Positions 11,954-25,153 of a DNA stretch of 64,000 nt are shown one piece after another. Under the pieces are notes generated by a model. It was not told the origin of the DNA, did no database searches, and worked only from the letters and a program-made list of their open reading frames with translations. The stretch comes from Prostheceraeus crozeri. Taxonomy: Eukaryota > Platyhelminthes > Polycladida > Euryleptidae. Position numbers and translations under genes: made by a program. The number at the start of each line of letters is the position of its first letter. Position 1 is the stretch's first letter. The stretch lies in NCBI GenBank assembly GCA_907163375.1, contig CAJQUW010015452.1, positions 186,001 to 250,000 of the forward strand, in the 5' to 3' direction.

Positions 11954-13204
11954 GTAAAAACTTTGGTACTTCTATATAGCATAGTAGGACATTGACAGAC
12001 TAATTTGCCGCTTTTTTCTCCGGCTTGCCGAGTCAGTGGCGAGATAACGTGATCTTGTTGAAATTAAGGTCTGTGGTAATTCCATTTTGCGCGTCACTGC
12101 ATGTATCTCATTTTTTATTATATTTTTCAATAAATCGCTTCTGACAGTTTTTATTATGCCTCGATAGTGAAGATTTTTTTGATGAAGAAAGGGGGCTTTC
12201 ATCCGTAAAAAAAACCGTTTAACTAAAGCGATGCCACGTGGTTACATAGTGGCGATAGCAAATCTATGACTTGACTGAGAAAATAGAAGAAATATATGAA
12301 AACTGTAAGCACAGTGCAAGAAATACGAAGACAAATTAAGATGGATGGTGAGTATTCAATGAAAAAGAAGATCACTGTAGCTATTCAGCTCAAATCGATC
12401 GATTATTTCAGGTTTCAATTTCTTGGTGTCATGTGCTTCACGAAGTCTGAGATTTGTGACGTCTTTGTCAGTTGATATTATTGAAGTCGTTGTTTGCGCT
12501 GTAATTATTGCATGATTGCATATGTTTGTAGACAGATGAAGCTGTGTTGGTAGAATGCTCACGAACTATGTAACCCGAAACTACGTGTACCTGCCTCATA
12601 GCTCTCTTATCTTCTCTCTCCTGCGTTTCTATATCTATTTCCATCTTCTATTTTATATTTACTATTCAACAGCTTTGCAGATGAATCAGTGTAAATTTCA
12701 AATTTTGCTTACTTGTATCGATATTCCTTGCCTGAAGACAGCTGCCGTTGGCAGCTTAAGTATATCGCTACCAATATCAAATAATTTACCATACAAAAAT
12801 AGGCTCTTTCCAAAATGTTTATATTTAAATGTCTGACTAAAACTTATCCAATCATTTATAGTAGAATTTCCTCCAGTCTGCCGGTTTCAGTTTCTACTGT
12901 TTATCATCATTTAAAATGAGATCAGATCGAGTTTGCGTCAAATTTGTTCGAAATTGATTGAAACAGAGTAATAGAAGTCTTCCATATGTTTATCATCACG
13001 CCCTATACCTGTTAGCAGCTGGTCACCAAGTAGGTCATGTCGCACAACAATCGCTGAAAATCATGCTCACCAGACACGGTTGAAGTAGCCGCAGCATGGA
13101 TATCAATCAATGAACATGGTTTTCATTCAATCTGGTGCTTATATTGAGCGAAATAATCTGCCTTACACATATCATTATGCGGAGGAAAAATATTCTTGAA
13201 CGTT

Positions 13205-13411
13205 GGAGTCACTAGCGACACCAGGGTAATCTACGTTGCATTTAGTTTGAATGTAATTTTCAGCGACTTTCTGATGTTGCATGTCAGTGGTAATGCCTCG
13301 TCATATAGTAAATGTGCCAAGCCTTCTTTATCGAGCACCGTTTTGTTTGAACTGATAGCATATTATAGTCTAGAGGAACAGAAGCTGTGCTTTGGTGTCG
13401 CTAGTGACCCC
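13205..13411. mobile_element. MITE of 207 bp
   Basis: It begins GGAGTCACTAGCGACACC and ends with the inverse complement of GGGGTCACTAGCGACACC, so the 18-bp terminal inverted repeats have one mismatch. It lies in a GBF1 intron (11954-14007) that otherwise shows no feature. No clear target duplication. Confidence 0.65.
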
Positions 13412-14007
13412 AAGCCAATGGATGGACTTAAAAGACTTTCCGACACAATCACGAAGCAGAACTGAGATGGCAGCGAAGAGTAGATGGGCCTGTCTATGAT
13501 CGACCTTTCCGCTGAGTCGCGCTATAACGCTGACGGTCACATAAACTTGTTTGACGTCAACAAAATGCTGTGTTGCTCATTTGTAAGATTTTCTTCTGAT
13601 AATCAGGGAGGTTCAGTTGTAACCGTCAGTCGCAACTCTAAGAAAATGAAGACTCTGTGCTTCAAAGAGATGAAGTTCTTCACCTTTTTGTGGATCCATA
13701 ATATCCGAAAGTGATCGCTCTCATAAAAAGCGTCAAAAGATATTGATGCAGAATAAGAGCACAGTATGTCGGCTGACCTTGAACAAACATTCTCTTAATA
13801 TCCGTTAGATTAAGTGAGCAAAGTCTAAAAGTCATTCGAGGCACTTGGCCAATGATGGCCGTTGATATCGATCTAAATACCTCTCAATGAATTTGCGTTT
13901 TTGGACTTCCTTCACTTTATCTCAAAGATTTTTTTCAAATGTCTTAATATCCATGTAGAAAAGAGAAAAATCTTTTTGTCACTGTTTCGTGCATTTACTT
14001 ATTCCAG

Positions 14008-14223
14008 GTACTTTTCCCGTTGTTATCCTGTCTCCTCGAAAATATCAATCCCGTTGACCCAAGTGGCATGGAAGAAACACGAAGTCGGGCTGTGAATTTA
14101 TTGAGTCGAGTGTTTCTTCAGCATCTCGGTCCTCTCTTCACACTGCCGACCTTTCTTGCTCTGTGGTTAACAATCCTCGATTTCCTGGACAAATATATGC
14201 ACAGCGACAAGTGTGATCTCTTG
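14008..14223 (+). CDS. GBF1: GBF1 exon (VLFPLL to LDKYMHSD)
   Basis: The acceptor is TTATTCCAG at 13999-14007. There are 72 codons in phase 0, and the donor is TTG|GTAAGT at 14224. The protein reads VLFPLLSCLLENINPVDPSGMEETRSR, then LLSRVFLQHLGPLF and LWLTILDFLDKYMHSDKCDLL. This is one of the most conserved stretches of the C-terminal half of GBF1 (MEETRxRA, VFLQHLxPL, ALWLTILDF). It joins in frame to the exon ending FNK at 11953. Confidence 0.95.
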
Positions 14224-17200
14224 GTAAGTCATTAGATGAAACTATGTAGTTTTCGATAGAAGTGAGGAATTCGAAAAATTATTTAGCGATTGTATTGTCT
14301 TAAACATCTACCCTCTTGTCATGCAGCTAATCCAAAACACGAAGTCACAAAATATTAAAACCATCATCAGAAATTTTAGTGGTGCATTTCCGTGTTTGTT
14401 TTAGATTATAGATTCAAAATGTACTATTCTTTAATCCTCAGTTGAAAGTGGTCTTTTTTGTAGAATTGAAATTGTACAGCATGCACAGCAGCATGATTTC
14501 CGAGCTGCTGTAATACGAAAGTATGCATATGCAGAATATCATTCCAACAATGCCAAAAAAATACATACGTCAAACAAACATACAGAACCATGAGATCCAG
14601 AATTTATCAACACTTTACATCACATGACTCAGCTGTGTTCCAACATCAACAGACTCACCCTGGATTGGTAGATTTCAACTGAAAAATATTAAGAATCATT
14701 AAATATAATTGCCCACGAGTGGGAGACGTTTCCATTTTCATAAAGAAGGGACCGAATTTAATGAATGGGTGTGTGGGGAGGGGAATCTTATCCTTCTTAT
14801 CATAGTTGTGTACTCTTCTTTGTCACTGCAAGAAATAATCTTTATTCTCCATGCGATGTGCTGCTTGAAATGCTATCATCAATTACTTTTCCCTTGTACA
14901 TAGACTTCTGCAGTGTCATACCTTTCTTCATGTGTTTTAGACGCTAGGTTAAATAAGATTTCTTGATTCTTTAACTACTGTATTTCCTCCTTCCTCACAG
15001 AAAGATACTGTAATTAGTGATAAATATCTGTATATTTTACATTATTAACATTGGGATTTTGTATATGCTCTTCGATGTTTGTAAAGCATGATTTGGTTCT
15101 TACTTTAACGTGACCAAGACTTCCGAACCGTCGTACTGTTAAATATTTCATTCTTATTTTTAAGCGTTTTTCGCAAAAAATAATATATAAAGTAATAGAA
15201 TAAAAGGCATGTACAAGTATCTAAAACAGATGAAGTGGGTCTAATACTTTTGATTTCATTCCATCATTATTGAAGGATTAAAATTGGAATCATTTGTTAA
15301 TGTTTTAGTAATTAGTTCAACATCAGTTGTGCGGGTATTCAATAACATAATCCTGCCTATATTAATTCTTCAGATTCATTCATCCGCATGTCGATGAATA
15401 TTTAGAGTCAAACAGAAGGTTTGATGCCTGTAGATGTATTGAAAATGTAAAAGCGATACCCCTGTAAAATGGGGAAACTCTGTCACCAAGGGGTGACACT
15501 GCCACCTTCAACACTATTGATCTATTGTTATTGATTGCTGATCCCTGACTGGTTGCTTTACTCTGAACTTTCACACATGAGTTATTGACGATATTTCCTA
15601 ATTGTGCACAGTCATTTCATCACTAATGCCGCGCATTACGGTAGAAAAGAGGCTGGTCGGTCTTATATATCAAGGAGCGATGTACAAATAGATGTAGCTA
15701 TTAAAGAAGTTCAATACTTTATAAAAAGTCAAATAACATGTAGAGCTAGATAATAATGTCCCGAGAAGAACATGGGCCTGCCGGTTGGAACTTATGAAGC
15801 AAAATTCGGTCGTCCATCGATGTTAGTGTCAATCAAGGATTTCAATTTTTTCAATAATTTATCGTCAATATTTCTTAGTTAATACTTCTTCCGCGCTTTT
15901 TCATATGGTGTGGTCTCAGTCTACAACACGGCACAGGAGAATCTTCGGTCAGTGTTAAGAGCAGCTTGACCTACCCCATTTAATGAGGGTATGGTGCTTC
16001 ACAGACTTCATGGTCACTCTGAGCCCGGTGAAAGTAGAAGGGCACTCAACTAATTCGTGATTGATCTGCTGTAGCAAAATCGAGGTTGGGGAACGAATGA
16101 GAAGTTCAAGATCAAGCTTCTCTTTCTCTGATGTGATACTTACATATTTAGTGGACAATGATTATTCAATGAAATTGGACGACTATTGTCTAATCAAAAT
16201 GCGATTGTCTAATTAGACAGACACTATTTATAATGAAAGTGAGAGTGCAAGGAATCTCATGGAACTGTTTCTTCCACAATTCACTAACTACAAATTATGC
16301 TGATCAACAAGTCGGTAGAGGTACTCATCAAATATTGCATTGTGCTACTTTTTGTATCCATCTCGTTGCTTAGTTTAAGTAACTGAAAAGGAAAAAAACG
16401 CTCTAAATATGTAGAATTTCAAAACGCTAAAAATGTGCAAGACGCAGCTTGATAAAGCATATCTTATGGCGAAACACATGAAGACGATCGACAAGGCAAA
16501 ATTAGAGCTGAGCAAAACTGCTGATGCACTGGCTTATCCCTTTTCAACTTGCTCGCCAAAGGGGACTTGTTGAATTGAGGCAGTGCATTTAAGAAGCGAA
16601 ATTCATCGCAGAACTAGAATTCATATCTCAAAGTTTTCTTTCCTAGTCGTGAATGACATTTAGAAAGGTGGAAATATTTTAAGAAAAGTCATGTTACATT
16701 CCGAAATGTCTAAGTTTGATAAACATAATTGTGAAAGCGGCAACAGTGTCCGCGATGACTTAAAATACTCTAGACAAGACGAAGTGACACAAGGTACAGA
16801 TAAATGTCAATTTTTGCTCAGAAAGATCGCAAACTTAATCTGTATAATGAACATATCCGCGAAGTTTTCAACAAACATCAGAAGTATTTTCTCATACGAT
16901 GAAATATCCCATATGCGTTTGTTATTGAGTTTAGTCCTGGAGTCAGTTTGTTATAGTGAGGCCTTAATTGATGTATCAATCACCTAGAGTCCCATACAAG
17001 GTAGTGTCGGGCTAGGAACTTCCTAAAATAATTAAAGGCGCTATTTCGTGCATTGACAAGCACTGACCCGTCAGAAGCATGAAAAATTTGATCTGTTACG
17101 CTCACGGTAAACTGACGCTTACTCTTCATATACTGCACAGTCTACAAATGGAAAATAAGAAACTTTATTTATAAACCTATACACATTCAGCTGCAACGAC

Positions 17201-18862
17201 TTGAATAATATCAAGGGCAATTCAGGAAAATCAAGGGGAATAGTCAACAGTCTCCCTCGTCTCTACTAGTGTACTTCTTCTCCTTGAATTTCAGACACAC
17301 ACTACAAATGCAGATGCAATAAGATCTCTCAAACACTTGGACGTCCATCGGAACAAGTAATTTAGGTGACACATAACATTCAATATGCAAGATGCGAAAC
17401 AAATACTATCGCTGTGGATTCTGAATTCACCGGGAACGCGAACGAACATTTTCCTGTTCTCGAGCTTCCCTGCTGTGGAAGTGTGCAGAATTTCAAGACA
17501 TTATCCAGGTATATGGCTCGCGCAGTGTCAAATACGAAGAAAGGATGGGAGTATTCAAAAAGCATTTCAGAAATATTCAAAAGTTATTTCTATGACAACA
17601 ATTTGAAGGACAAAGTGTCTTTTTCAAAACTTGATTTACTAAGAAACTACTGGACACAGGATTTGCACGATAAAGTTTCAACAACACCATGCATGGGGCT
17701 AAATGAAGTTTATTAGAAGCCACAAAACTTGATATCTTAGTATTGACCCTCTTTGGTTTAGTCAGAATTTGTTAGTTCAATTGTCCACATTGCTGCCTCT
17801 ATGCTCGAGAGATGAAGCTTTTATATAAAACTTGAATCGTCAGCCATCTGTTGTTATTGTCTTTTCACACGGACAACACATTATGCAATGTGCGTTAATG
17901 GCATGAACGACATTCAAATTGCATCTTCAATTTGAATCCTAATAGAGTTGCAAGTGCAAACTAATTGAAGTCTCCTGGATTTGATATCCCGGCATTGTAT
18001 CTTCAGTTTGAATCTGCGGAAGTCCTAGTTGCAAATGCAAAGTAGATAAATTCTGTTAATTTTTCTGTTTTTTTGATAATTTGTTCTGTCGGGCAAACCA
18101 ACATCCCCTATATAACCTGTCCTTTTTGCTTGGTCTGAAGAAGTGTTTGTGAAAAGATGAATGGCAAAAATGAAAGTGCTTTTCTCAAACTCATGGAAAG
18201 CGCTCCGAGAAACGGTATTTGCAACTTTATGAAATTAATCTAATTTTACATTGATTGATATATGACTATTTATTCTATAATAAGTTGAACATTTACATAG
18301 TGCTTGATGCATCAAATATAAATATTACCTCTACATGGATGAACCTGTATACAAAACAAAGGAATCAAAGAGGTGCGTCTCTAGTAGTGGTTCGTATGTT
18401 GGGTTAAGTATGCAATATAGTATTTTCATGGAAGGTCTCGTAGTTTTCATTTCAAAACTAAGATAGCGAGAGAGTAGGGAAACTTGTTTTTGTATAGCCT
18501 CATACACACACTTATGAGTGCTATAAAGGACCGATGACGATTTAACATAAATGGAATTACAATCGTCATCAATGACGTTTATGGAGATCGTGATAAGCAG
18601 TGTTTTATATAATCATTAACAGCTTCATTATCTGTCTGCTGTTACAATCATAATTTCTCATTCTCTGATCATCAGTTATGAAAGTGTGTAACATTTTCTA
18701 TAAAGATTACGTAAGTGATTGATAGTCCTACCATCACAGTTCAGCTGCACAATTTCCGCTTACTTCACACCTATTAGAGTCTCGTCAATCGATGAAGAAA
18801 AGGTTGTCAAAAAGACATTATGAAATATCTCTCATGTTGTAATAAACCATTTTTGTTTCCAG
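14224..18862 (+). other. GBF1 intron, 4.6 kb, with no recognised insert
   Basis: The intron has a GTAAGT donor and TTTTTGTTTCCAG acceptor. Plus-strand frames at 16691-16987 and 17366-17716 (98 and 116 codons) have no family I recognise, and I do not call them genes. Two small hairpins sit at about 15458-15498 (CCCC-TGTAAAAT-GGGG and GTCACC-AAGG-GGTGAC). Confidence 0.4.
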
Positions 18863-19277
18863 AAAGAAGCAATTCCTGAGTCACTCAAAAATATGCTGCT
18901 GGTGATGGACACTGCAAATATTTTGCGCCCACAGTATGGTCCTCATACGCAAATGTGGCAATTGACTTGGCATCGAGTCAGTGCCTTCTTACCCAACTTC
19001 AGAGATGAAATTTTCCCTGCTCCTCCTCCTCCGCAAGTTCAACAACCAGAACCTACGCCAGCACCAGCAGCAGCCGAAGAAGGAGACAGCGTTCAGGAAA
19101 TAACACCGGAATCAGCACCGGTGGGGACTTCATCAGAAGCATCATTGACATTGGATAGGGTTGAAAATAAGGATGCGGAAGAAAGCATAACAGAAGCTGA
19201 GGTCACAGGTGATACGGTAGTAATCGACATGGAATCTGCTGAAATCAAAGAAGAACAGACAACCAATGGAAATGAAG
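18863..19277 (+). CDS. GBF1: GBF1 exon (KEAIPESLKNMLLVMDTA) with acidic, proline-rich tail
   Basis: The exon has 138 codons plus one base, and the donor GTGAAT follows GAAG at 19277. It opens KEAIPESLKNMLLVMDTANIL, then WQLTWHRVSAFLPNFRDEIF, both characteristic of GBF1 (vertebrate SEAIPESLKNMLLVMDTAEIF and FLPHLRDELF). It then passes into an unstructured segment with PPPPQVQQPEP, alanine runs and many Glu residues, corresponding to the poorly conserved tail of the protein. The phase-1 end matches the next exon. Confidence 0.94.
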
Positions 19278-19734
19278 GTGAATGCATGTACTTTTAGAGT
19301 AGGACTGCAAAAATGCGTCTTTTATTAGTTATATGATTGAGATGTTGTATTTTTGACATATTTTCATAAAATCTAAGCACAGTACATGCATTGCAGACGG
19401 TCAGTATACATGAAGATTTGATTACACCACCTCAGCGTACAAGCCTCTAGAAAAAGCCAAATTGTGTGTATTCACATCTACATGTACTCACATCAAGAAA
19501 GTTGAAATTATTTGGTTCTTGGCTGTGAGCTTTCATATTCAATCTAGAAACAAGTTCATCTCTGATTCCGCTTCTGACCTTCAAAACATGAATCAATCAA
19601 TAAAATAGGCGATTATGTTTGAATACGATATTCTGTATTGAAAAGCAGGATAACAGACTTATCGACGCCAAATTTTGATTCACTTTTATATAATTTCATG
19701 AGTTTGCAACTTGCTATGAACCGAAGGGAGAAGA

Positions 19735-20270
19735 CCCACTTGCTTACTTGCTCTTACTCGTCTTTTATTGTCGGTTGAGCCCCAGGTTTGAGGGTATGAC
19801 ATTTGGGTCACGTCGATTCTCGTTCGCATGTGTGCGCCTCCTCCACACCGTCCGGTCTTGCGCAAGTCGATGGTTGAGATGTAGGAGCTCAATATCTTTC
19901 CTGACATTGTGCATCCACTTCTTTCTTTGACCGCCTTTGATGTTCGGACCCCTTGTCTCAAGACACTCGCAGTTAGACATTCTTTGAAGGTGACCGAACC
20001 ACCTCAAGCGATTTTGTCGCAACTCGGAATACAAATTGTTAAGGCCAAGCATCCTCCGTAGCTCACAAATCGAGCGTCGCTCATGAAGCTTAACCGCAGT
20101 CATCCATCGTATCATGAAGTTCTTGTTCATGGTGAGGCGTGCGAGATCTTCTGCCTTGATGGGCCATGTTTCCGAAGCGTACAACAGTACGTTTCTTATA
20201 CATGCCTTGTGCACATGATCCCTGCTTCTGAGAGAAATTCCTATGTTCGTCAGGACTGATGAGGCGATAA
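19735..20270 (-). mobile_element. LINE 3' end in the last GBF1 intron, antisense to the gene
   Basis: A minus-strand frame of 149 codons (20214-19765) gives the C-terminal part of a non-LTR polyprotein: IRNVLLYASETWPIKAEDL, MIRWMTAVKLHERRS, ELRRMLGL, RQNRLRWFGHLQRM, and a closing WRRRTHANENRRDP. The GSETW-like and RLRWFGH motifs are diagnostic of the post-RT region. A 3' tail of AAGTAAGCAAGT-like repeats follows at about 19735-19752. The reverse-transcriptase core is missing, so this is a 5'-truncated insertion. Confidence 0.85.
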
Positions 20271-20536
20271 CGGAACAGATTATAGGTAGGGAGGTAGAGA
20301 TTGCGTAATTATTACTTGGCCCCCTACTGTATCATTTTCAATTCATTTATTTTATGATTACCTCGCTTAATTTGAATTTGAGTAAACGTCTGAACGTAGA
20401 CGTGGACTATTTCAAAAGATGTTGGCATTCGAATGCAATTGGTGCTATGTCAGGGCAATCATGTCATAATACACGAAATTTTTGCAGATGCTTTCCTTAT
20501 TGAGAATTCATGTTTGTTCATCCTTCTCCTTTGTAG

Positions 20537-20757
20537 AAGTGGTGAAACAGCAGCCACATAGCAGTGTGACGGAGGAAACTCCAGTCGATGCAAACTCTAC
20601 TCAGGTGATGGATGATAGTGCAGAGACTGCTCCGGCGGCCGGAGCCTCACTACTTCTACATACAGCCCTCCCGGAATCGTTGACCAATTCCCCACGACCA
20701 GTTCTTACAACCCCTCCTCCCGCGGCACCTCAGAGACCAGGCATTGATGACCTGTAA
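20537..20757 (+). CDS. GBF1: GBF1 last exon with stop codon
   Basis: The acceptor CTTTGTAG ends at 20536. Two bases complete a GAA codon with the phase-1 end of the previous exon. Then 73 codons run to TAA at 20755-20757. The sequence is low-complexity and Ser/Thr/Pro-rich (SLLLHTALPESLTNSPRPV, PPAAPQRPGIDDL). This fits the disordered GBF1 tail but is not itself diagnostic; assignment rests on splice phase and order. No clear AATAAA lies within a few hundred bases, although several AT-rich variants do. Confidence 0.8.
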
Positions 20758-22022
20758 CTCGGGCGACTTCACTCAACGTATCAGTGTACATATACTCTCG
20801 CTGTCTCGTGCGTTTACCTTGTCGGTATTAATTACAAGTGTTTGTGATCATCAACATTGTTTTCAAAATGGTGATAAAGGGCAATCAAGGTTTAGTCACA
20901 ATTCTATTATAGCATTGCTGTTTGATATGATAACTATTCATATTAATTCAAATTTCTGAGATTTACACACCTCTATAAAATTCTAAACATTATCTCATAT
21001 TGCTTTATTTTTCTTCGTTCGAGCTAGCGAAGATAAGTTAAGTATTAGTATTTAATTCAGGAAAGTGCAGAAGGTTATAACTAATTCTGTCATAATATAT
21101 TTCAGAATACAGCGTTGATACAGAATCTCATTTGGTGAGATAAGTGACTGAGGTGTTCTAAAGCGTGATATGCAGTGGTCCCAGCAATATTGTACGTAAT
21201 TTAGCTATGGTAGAAAATGGAAAAAAGGCAAAATGCATCGTAATGATGATATCTGCATCAATGCATGTAAAAGACATTTTTCAAATCTCAATCAGCGTAT
21301 ATCTACATGTATATTCATGGCTTGCTGCCCGCTTTTTTCCTACATTGCTGTCCAGTCTATTATCCATTTATCGTCGCAATTGTACGCCTAATTATCAACC
21401 GTCTCAGTGTTCTTGTTTTTTATCACAACATGAAGTTTTGGAAATATTTACTGATTAAAGGTGACTTTTTTTAAAAGTCTGAATTTGCAATAGCCAGAGT
21501 TATTTAGGCCATTAATTCTCATACGATGATGAAAGTCATCCCAGCAGCCATTTATAATAGAATATAATGCTTACTAATTTAAATTATTAGTTAAAGTAGT
21601 TCTAATGAGGACTGATGGCGTTCTCCAATCCGCAAATGTACAAAGGCAATGCTACTGTAACCATTGGATTACCATAGATTCCAAACACTGCCGTATACAC
21701 GTTCAAAACAGACGTCTAATATACTGTACCAACTACAGATGCTGATAGTGGAAATAGAATAAGACAATGGTCACCATAAGAAAATTAAAAATGGATATTA
21801 CAAAACAACAGGAAATCAATGAATAAAAATTGGAAAAGTGGAGGTAAAATATGGAAATACAACGATGCTACTACACCGATTACAAATGAATTATATCTGA
21901 CACTACACAAAGCGGTAAGTGGAAAGTGGATAATCGAGGTAAACAATAGAACTACAATGACACTCTACTACACCGAAAGCAATGAAACTATACACACTAT
22001 ACCTAAGACTACACATGGAAAA
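20758..22022. other. GBF1 3' flank, nothing else recognised
   Basis: AT-rich sequence presumed to hold the 3' UTR and intergenic DNA up to the pogo-type element. No conserved coding frame seen. Confidence 0.35.
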
Positions 22023-22024
22023 TA

Positions 22025-25000
22025 GGGGAGAGTGGGGCAATAGCGGATATGGGGTAATTGCGGACACCTCGAGTTCTCTATCTTCTATTTAGATTTGGAA
22101 CCAAACATATGTTTGCCATGTAAGTAGATGAAGTTCAACAATTTCAGTTAATTTTTCTAGGGGATTGGTTCTTTCTATCATATCAAAATTGATCAAAATA
22201 CCCTTTTGACCCCTACAGAATCGATTTTTCGTGATCACACTCCGATGGATTCACGCCAGAATAACAAATGAATATAGAATCCGACATGTCATTTCAATAT
22301 CGTCTTATATGCCATTTCTATCAGTGTAGAGTTTTTGATAGCAGCTGCTGTCTATTACTGAGAGAAGATCATTTTGCATTTTGTAACGCTTGCGCGGAAT
22401 TGCGGACGCAAGTCCGCTATTGCCCCACTTCAACTCAATCTGATCTTTAGATGAAAGTTTACAACGATCCGAGCTTCGTTGTGTGAACAAAAGCATTCCC
22501 ATGTGTCTGTTTGACTCATCTTGCATACAGACCTAACAAGGACACAATAGAAGAGCTCTCATCTACCAATATTCACTTGCGTTGACTTTATTTGAGTGCA
22601 TACTGCAGCAAGTGTCTACAGTTCGACGCATCATCGAAGGTGGCTTGATTGTTCGTTCTCACACGATAATCGTGATGGTGAGGAATTATATTAGAACTGG
22701 AAAAAGAAAATCATGGTCTTCTCAAGACTTAGAAAGTGCAAGACATTTATTATCCATTGGTGTTTCTATTCGACGTGTTTCTGTTCGTACTGGAATTCCG
22801 CGATCAACTCTATATGATTTAAAATCGAACAAGAATAGACATCTACGTCGAGGACAAAACTGTCATGTTGGACGTTACTCTGTATTTTCAGTCACTCAAG
22901 AAAAAGAACTATCGAACTATGTATGCTCGTGAAATGTGTGCCCGTTTCTTTGGACTAACTCCTATAGATCTGCGACGCCTGGCCTACGATTTTGCTGAGA
23001 AGGCTAATGTTAATCATCCATTCAATAAGAAAACACGATTAGCGGGCAAAGATTGGTTTCAAGGATTCATGAGGCGAAAAACAATGACCTGTCACTACGT
23101 TCTCCAGAAGCTACAAGCATGGCTCGTGCAATCGGGTTTAATCGGAAAGCAGTTCAAAGATTCTTCGACAATCTGAAATCGTGTATTGAAGAACATGAAA
23201 TTCCTTTTCATAGAGTATTTAACGCCGACGAATCAGGCCTTTCCACTGTGCCTGACATTCCTGTGAAAGATAAAGTCATTGCAACGAAAGGACAGAAACA
23301 AATCGGTCGAATCACGAGCGCTGAAAGAGGTCAAACTATCACCGTTATGTGTTGCTTTGGACCACATGGACAGTATGTGCCACCCATGTTCATCTATCCT
23401 AGAAAGAAAATGGTGATGGCTCTCTTGCATGGCGCTCCTACTGGCTCAATTTGGGTCACCTCAGATTCAGGATGGATAAACGAAGAGCTTTTCGTGAAAT
23501 GGTTGGAGCATTTCATTGACTGTGTTGGCGCGAGAAGAGATAACAAAGTTCTCCTTATCTTGGACAATCACAAATCTCATACATCTCTCAAGTCATGGGA
23601 GATGTGCAATGAAAATGGCGTCGTAATGTTAACGATTCCACCCCATACATCTAACAAACTTCAACCTTTGGATCGTACCTTTTATGAACCAATCAAACAG
23701 ACTTTTGCCAAAAGTTGCTCAGAATTCATGAAAGCCAACCCTGGTCGTCGAATAACTCAGTATGAGATTGCTTCATTATTCGGATCTGCGTATTCACAAG
23801 TCGCGACGGTTCAGAAAGCCGAGAATGGATTCCGCTGCTGCGGAATATGTCCGTTGAATCCAGAGATATTTCAAAACGACGAATTTTGTCCGGCAGACAC
23901 ATTAACACCATCAAACGACAATGAAACCGATGCACTGCTGCAAAATTCAAATGAGGCAGAGGAGCATCAAGCTGACAGACTTTGTGAGGAAGCTAAAAAT
24001 ACGGAGGGTGGTGAAAACGAGGTGAGTGACCTACAAAACAACAAGGAAAGACTACACCGTCTACTTCGAATAATTTGGATGCTTCTATTCAGGACATATT
24101 CCCCCTTCCAAAGGCTGCAAGAACTCATACAACCAGAAAACGAAAATGTGGTCAGTCAGAGATTTTGACTTCGCCATCTATTAAGAGCGGATTTCTCAGT
24201 GTCAAAACTAAGACCAAAGGCAAAAATGGGTCTACTACGTCAACTAAGAAAACTGAAACCAAGAAAAAGAAGAAAGGGACCGTTACCGGAACGACATCTG
24301 ACAGAATTTGGTACTGCATATTTTGTCACGATGAATATCATGAACCGCTATCTGAAGACTGGATAAAATGTAGAGGTTGCGACAAATGGGCACACGAAAG
24401 TTGCACAGACTATGGTAGTGGTTCATGTGGATCACACGGGGAATACATATGCGACTTTTGTCGTCGAGGATTGTGATCGTGTGTTGCAGGCATATATCAA
24501 TAATCAATACCAAGCAAATTATTTTGCATTATTAATATCATAATTGCAATCGTAATGTAATTTCAGAGTGATTTACTCGATAGGCTAACTCTAACATCTA
24601 CGCGAATTTTATTTTCTGATGTAGGCCTTAGCCTATCCCTTCTTTTGTTTTGTAATAGTAATTACAATAATATTCCTTTTTGTACAAGTGCCTTGATTTT
24701 TGTTCTTTTGAATACTTTATGGTATGCTAGAATATTCTGACGTAGCGATAAGATGTAATTATATGTTTATGAGTATATTCAATCAAATATTTTTCACTGT
24801 CCGCTATTCCCCGCCACCTGTCCGCTATTCCCCACAGTTCGTCGGGGAATTGCGGACAGTGGGGTCATTTTTCAAAGTGCTCCCAATGCTTGAACAATTA
24901 AGTTACGTGTCTATAATTGCATCTATATGACAAGCATATTCCTAAGATATCACATCAGAGAGGAAACTTTATTTGGACTGGGATAACTACTTGAAAATAT

Positions 25001-25040
25001 GAGCATTCCCGAAAACGTCCGCTATTACCCCTCGCTCCCC
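22025..25040 (+). mobile_element. pogo-type DNA transposon (Tc1/mariner superfamily) with TA target duplications
   Basis: The 3016-bp element is bounded by TA at 22023-22024 and 25041-25042, the TA duplication of this superfamily. Its ends are GGGGAGAGTGGGGCAATAGC on the left and the inverse complement of GGGGAGCGAGGGGTAATAGC on the right. Further copies of the CCGCTATT-CCCC / GGGG-AATTGCGGAC word lie inside both ends (about 22050-22065, 22395-22430, 24800-24870) and are probable transposase-binding sites. It carries one transposase gene read left to right. Confidence 0.88.
22582..24476 (+). pseudogene. pogo-type transposase with C-terminal PHD finger, decayed by frameshifts
   Basis: Read left to right, the product has an N-terminal psq-like helix-turn-helix (GVSIRRVSVRTGIPRSTLYDL, about 22756-22830), a DNA-binding relative (PFNKKTRLAGKDWFQGFMRR), and a DDE_1 catalytic domain. 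All three acidic residues are present: NADESG (Asp 23227), LLILDNHKSH (Asp 23563) and LQPLDRTFY (Asp 23671), spaced as in pogo. A basic linker (KKTETKKKKKG) leads to a PHD finger at about 24310-24470: CIFC, CRGC, HESC and CDFC, the C4HC3 pattern. The reading frame changes near 22920, 23075 and 24045, so this copy is inactive although recent. Introns at those points are less likely because no good splice sites are seen. Confidence 0.87.
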
Positions 25041-25153
25041 TACTATTTCTTCACTTGAATTTGTTATCGCCAGTTTCTTCATCATTCTACAATACTTCAT
25101 GTAATTTCACATTTCTTCATTTGAATTACAATACATCGACCACTACTTCAGCC

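Noticed and set aside
17366-17716. 116-codon frame in a GBF1 intron as a host gene
   Set aside because: No family recognised, no initiator or splice context, and it lies within an intron of a gene on the same strand.
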